32,853 nucleotides of DNA, from NCBI GenBank assembly GCA_918026815.1, contig CAKJVC010000177.1:1-32853 (forward strand), given 5' to 3'. Shown here piece after piece: positions 31,035 through 32,853 of this stretch; position 1 is the first letter of the stretch, and every line of letters begins with the position of its first letter. The notes beneath the pieces were generated by a model that was not told where the DNA came from, did not search any database, and saw nothing but the letters and a program-made list of their open reading frames with translations. The translations under genes and the position numbers were made by a program. Source of the DNA: Chalara sp. BL73 (taxonomy: Eukaryota; Ascomycota; Leotiomycetes; Helotiales).

Positions 31035-32497
31035 CTAGTTTAGCTTAGTCAATTTAATTGAAGTAATTTCGCATGTTCGATTATCAGCTGTATAGTTGTT
31101 TTTGCAATTTGCACAACTAAGAACTAAATGTACGCATTTGGCTCCTTTTGTATTGCATGTGTTGCAAGCGTGCTTTTGCGTCACGTGACCTTCACCGCAT
31201 AGCTTGCATTTTGCTGATTTTTGCAATGCGTGTCGATATGCCCGAATGCCTAACATTTGCCGCATTGCGTAGTCGGCGCTGTAGCATAGAATTTCTTTAC
31301 GCGTACGCTAATGCCGGCGATAAATAGCCGGTGTCGAATAGCTCGACTAGCTTCGTCGGCTGTAGCAAATGCAACGACGATAAATCCGGCACGTTGATTG
31401 GCCCGTTTGTCAGCTAACGACAGCTAATACGGCTTTCCGATAAGTTGTAAACCTTTGTTAAAAGTCTTGATTTCGTCGATCACTAGCTCCATGCTGCTAA
31501 GCGTATTGAAGTCGGCTGTCAGAATGTTGTGTAGCACGACTTTGTGCTAAGGCTCGTCGATTTGAGCTAGTTTGTACAATACTAAGTGTTGCTAAATAGC
31601 TTGTTTGTCGAGTAAATATTGTGCCGAAAATTGGCTAGTCGTAGTAACTACTAGGTTTTGGCCTAGTGATTTTGTGATTGTATTGACTATAAGCTTTTTA
31701 CGCTTTTTGTGCGAAAGCGTTGTTAAAAGCATTCCGTAATGCTAGTAGCGAGAATAAGTTGTTTGCATCTGGTGATCTGATCAAAACTAGCCTTTGCACC
31801 CTAGTTTTGCTTAGTTCAATTTTGAAGTAGCTAGATTAGCTACTTTTGCTTTTGATCTAAGCTGAACTAAAGTCCATTCCTGAAGCTTATTTGAAGGCAT
31901 ATTGCTAGCCGTAGCTATCGACGCGTACGACGGTGTCGATTTGAATATAGTAGCTGTAGATGCTGTAGCTGTAAGTCTTGTAGCTATCGGTACTTTAGCT
32001 AATGCTTTGGCTTTAGTTTCAATTTGACGCGTGGCCGATTCTAGATTAGCGATTTGCGACGTGATAATTGTAGACGCCGTACGCAATTTTCCTTGTTCCG
32101 TGTATTCCTTGAAGATCTCTAGCAAATCTAGTAGCTTCGATTGCTCGTCGCGTGATTGCGTAGCTAAACTAGCTTAGATTAATAAATCACGAGCTTGTAG
32201 AACTAGCTCGCGTGCCGATTGTGTTGTTGTTGTTGTTGTTGCAAAACGTGCTTGTTTCGCGTTGTTGTTGTTGTCGGCTGCGGAAAAACTAAAAGCCGTA
32301 CGCTTGCCGTTCTAGTTGTGATTCGAGCGGTGAGAGTTGATGCCTGAAGCAAATGCGGCAGAAAAATTTTCAGTCGCGAAAAGATTGCTGGCAATAGGGT
32401 CGGAGCTAGGTTTTAGCTCGATAGGCCTAATAGCACTGTTGCAAATAGGCTGATTTGGTAGCTCTAAGCTAAAGCTTTCGATAAGCACGTCGATCAT
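31035..32497 (-). pseudogene. LINE ORF1 (gag-like, three zinc knuckles), frameshifted
   Basis: A Met at 32497 (MIDVLIES) opens a frame that continues, with a few TAG/TAA stops, through a Gln/Thr-rich low-complexity tract (about 32217-32275), a middle part (the open piece 31811-32125) and an RRM-like or basic region to the knuckles. The first knuckle, CGKC...CX4HX4C type, reads near 31220-31265. The second (CKLCGEGHVTQKHAC) and third (CANCKNNYTADNRTC, with Tyr at the His position) read in another frame, so a one-base indel lies near 31215-31230. The frame ends KLTKLN-stop at 31035. ORF1 proteins of this type bind the LINE RNA. Confidence 0.75.
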
Positions 32498-32710
32498 GTC
32501 GACAGCGTCACTTGAAAGTAGGCTAAAGGCGGGTGCCTCGAAAAGAGGTCGGACGCGCTCGACATATCGACCACAACAAAGCGTTTTCTACGCACACCAC
32601 GCGTCGAGCTGGCTATTGCTGGGAGGAATAGGCTAGTGAGCTAGTTCTTCAAGTATTGGAGACGTGTTTTGAACAAAATAGGGGGTTGAAAATTGTTGTT
32701 GTGTAATGTG
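32498..32710 (-). other. LINE 5' untranslated region
   Basis: About 210 bp between the presumed ORF1 start and the junction with the next LINE copy. No coding seen. It is GC-richer than most of the window; the promoter is expected here but no motif is convincing. Confidence 0.5.
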
Positions 32711-32853
32711 TAGTTTATGTACAAGCAATAGTGGTAGTCAATCTATTCCAGTGAATATTAAGGGTTTAGCCCTGATTGTAGCAAATAGCAAAACAAATGA
32801 AATCGTAGCGAACGTTTATTCCTCTCTCTTTAGCTCCCTTAGCGCCTCTAGCG
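32711..32853 (-). mobile_element. Second LINE copy, 3' part, head-to-tail with the first, cut by the window end
   Basis: This matches 26947-27089 with scattered C/T and G/A differences: the 3' UTR block and the end of ORF2 (reading LKREE-stop on the minus strand). It lacks the final roughly 90 bp of the LINE (palindrome and AAT tail) at its junction with the first copy's 5' end. Confidence 0.88.

Larger units (their letters stand above)
26858..32710 (-). mobile_element. Tad1-like non-LTR retrotransposon (LINE), nearly full length, minus strand
   Basis: On the minus strand the order is 5' UTR, ORF1 with three zinc knuckles, ORF2 with an apurinic-type endonuclease, RT and RNase H plus a C-terminal CCHC-like knuckle, a 3' UTR with a palindrome, and an (AAT)n tail. 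This organisation is that of Tad1-clade LINEs of filamentous fungi. About 5.85 kb. It carries scattered stops, changed catalytic-region residues and at least one frameshift, so it is inactive, yet it is far less mutated than the LTR elements. Its 5' end abuts another copy at 32711. Confidence 0.88.

Noticed and set aside
26858..32710. Target-site duplication for the large LINE
   Set aside because: Its 5' side is fused to another LINE copy, so no flanking duplication can be identified.

Overview
The window looks like a retrotransposon-filled AT isochore of a filamentous ascomycete (Pezizomycotina type). Nearly all of it consists of transposable elements. Most are saturated with C-to-T and G-to-A changes that leave hundreds of in-frame TAA/TAG codons, the hallmark of repeat-induced point mutation (RIP). 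I see no host housekeeping gene, tRNA, rRNA or CRISPR. All calls are by eye from the sequence; no database was searched.

Layout. (1) 1-2256 is decayed AT-rich DNA that I cannot identify; 2257-2437 is a GC-richer island with a 50-bp tandem duplication. (2) 2438-2529 and 26069-26632 are the two halves of an outer gypsy remnant, split by gypsy element B (minus strand, 2530-26063, LTRs at both ends, target duplication GCTAC). (3) Element B is itself interrupted twice: by a copia element (6576-17488, TAACG duplication) and by gypsy element A (17523-24487, TTTGT duplication). Only 24 bp of B separates these two guests. (4) The copia RNase H gene carries an intact Mutator-like DNA transposon (MULE, 12188-14767, 9-bp duplication TATTTATAA). 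Its 656-aa transposase is the only clearly intact large gene in the window. (5) Element A carries a 135-bp 5'-truncated LINE tail (20736-20870, 14-bp duplication) and a 203-bp solo LTR (23709-23911, ATTTT duplication). (6) 26633-26857 is an unidentified segment with a minisatellite. (7) 26858-32710 is a nearly full-length, mildly mutated Tad1-like LINE on the minus strand (ORF1 with three zinc knuckles; ORF2 with endonuclease, RT, RNase H and a terminal zinc knuckle). It abuts another LINE copy head-to-tail at 32711.

Insertion order inferred from nesting: outer gypsy, then gypsy B, then copia and gypsy A, then the MULE, LINE tail and solo LTR. The most interesting signals are the mutation footprint and one gene-like stretch. 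In all three nested LTR elements the outermost roughly 80-150 bp at both ends escaped mutation while the inner part of the same LTR was hit. The mutated cytosines have a strong 5' pyrimidine (TpC/CpC) preference, with GpC spared, rather than simple CpA. The copia also carries, antisense between pol and its 3' LTR, a decayed ORF with a six-cysteine motif.
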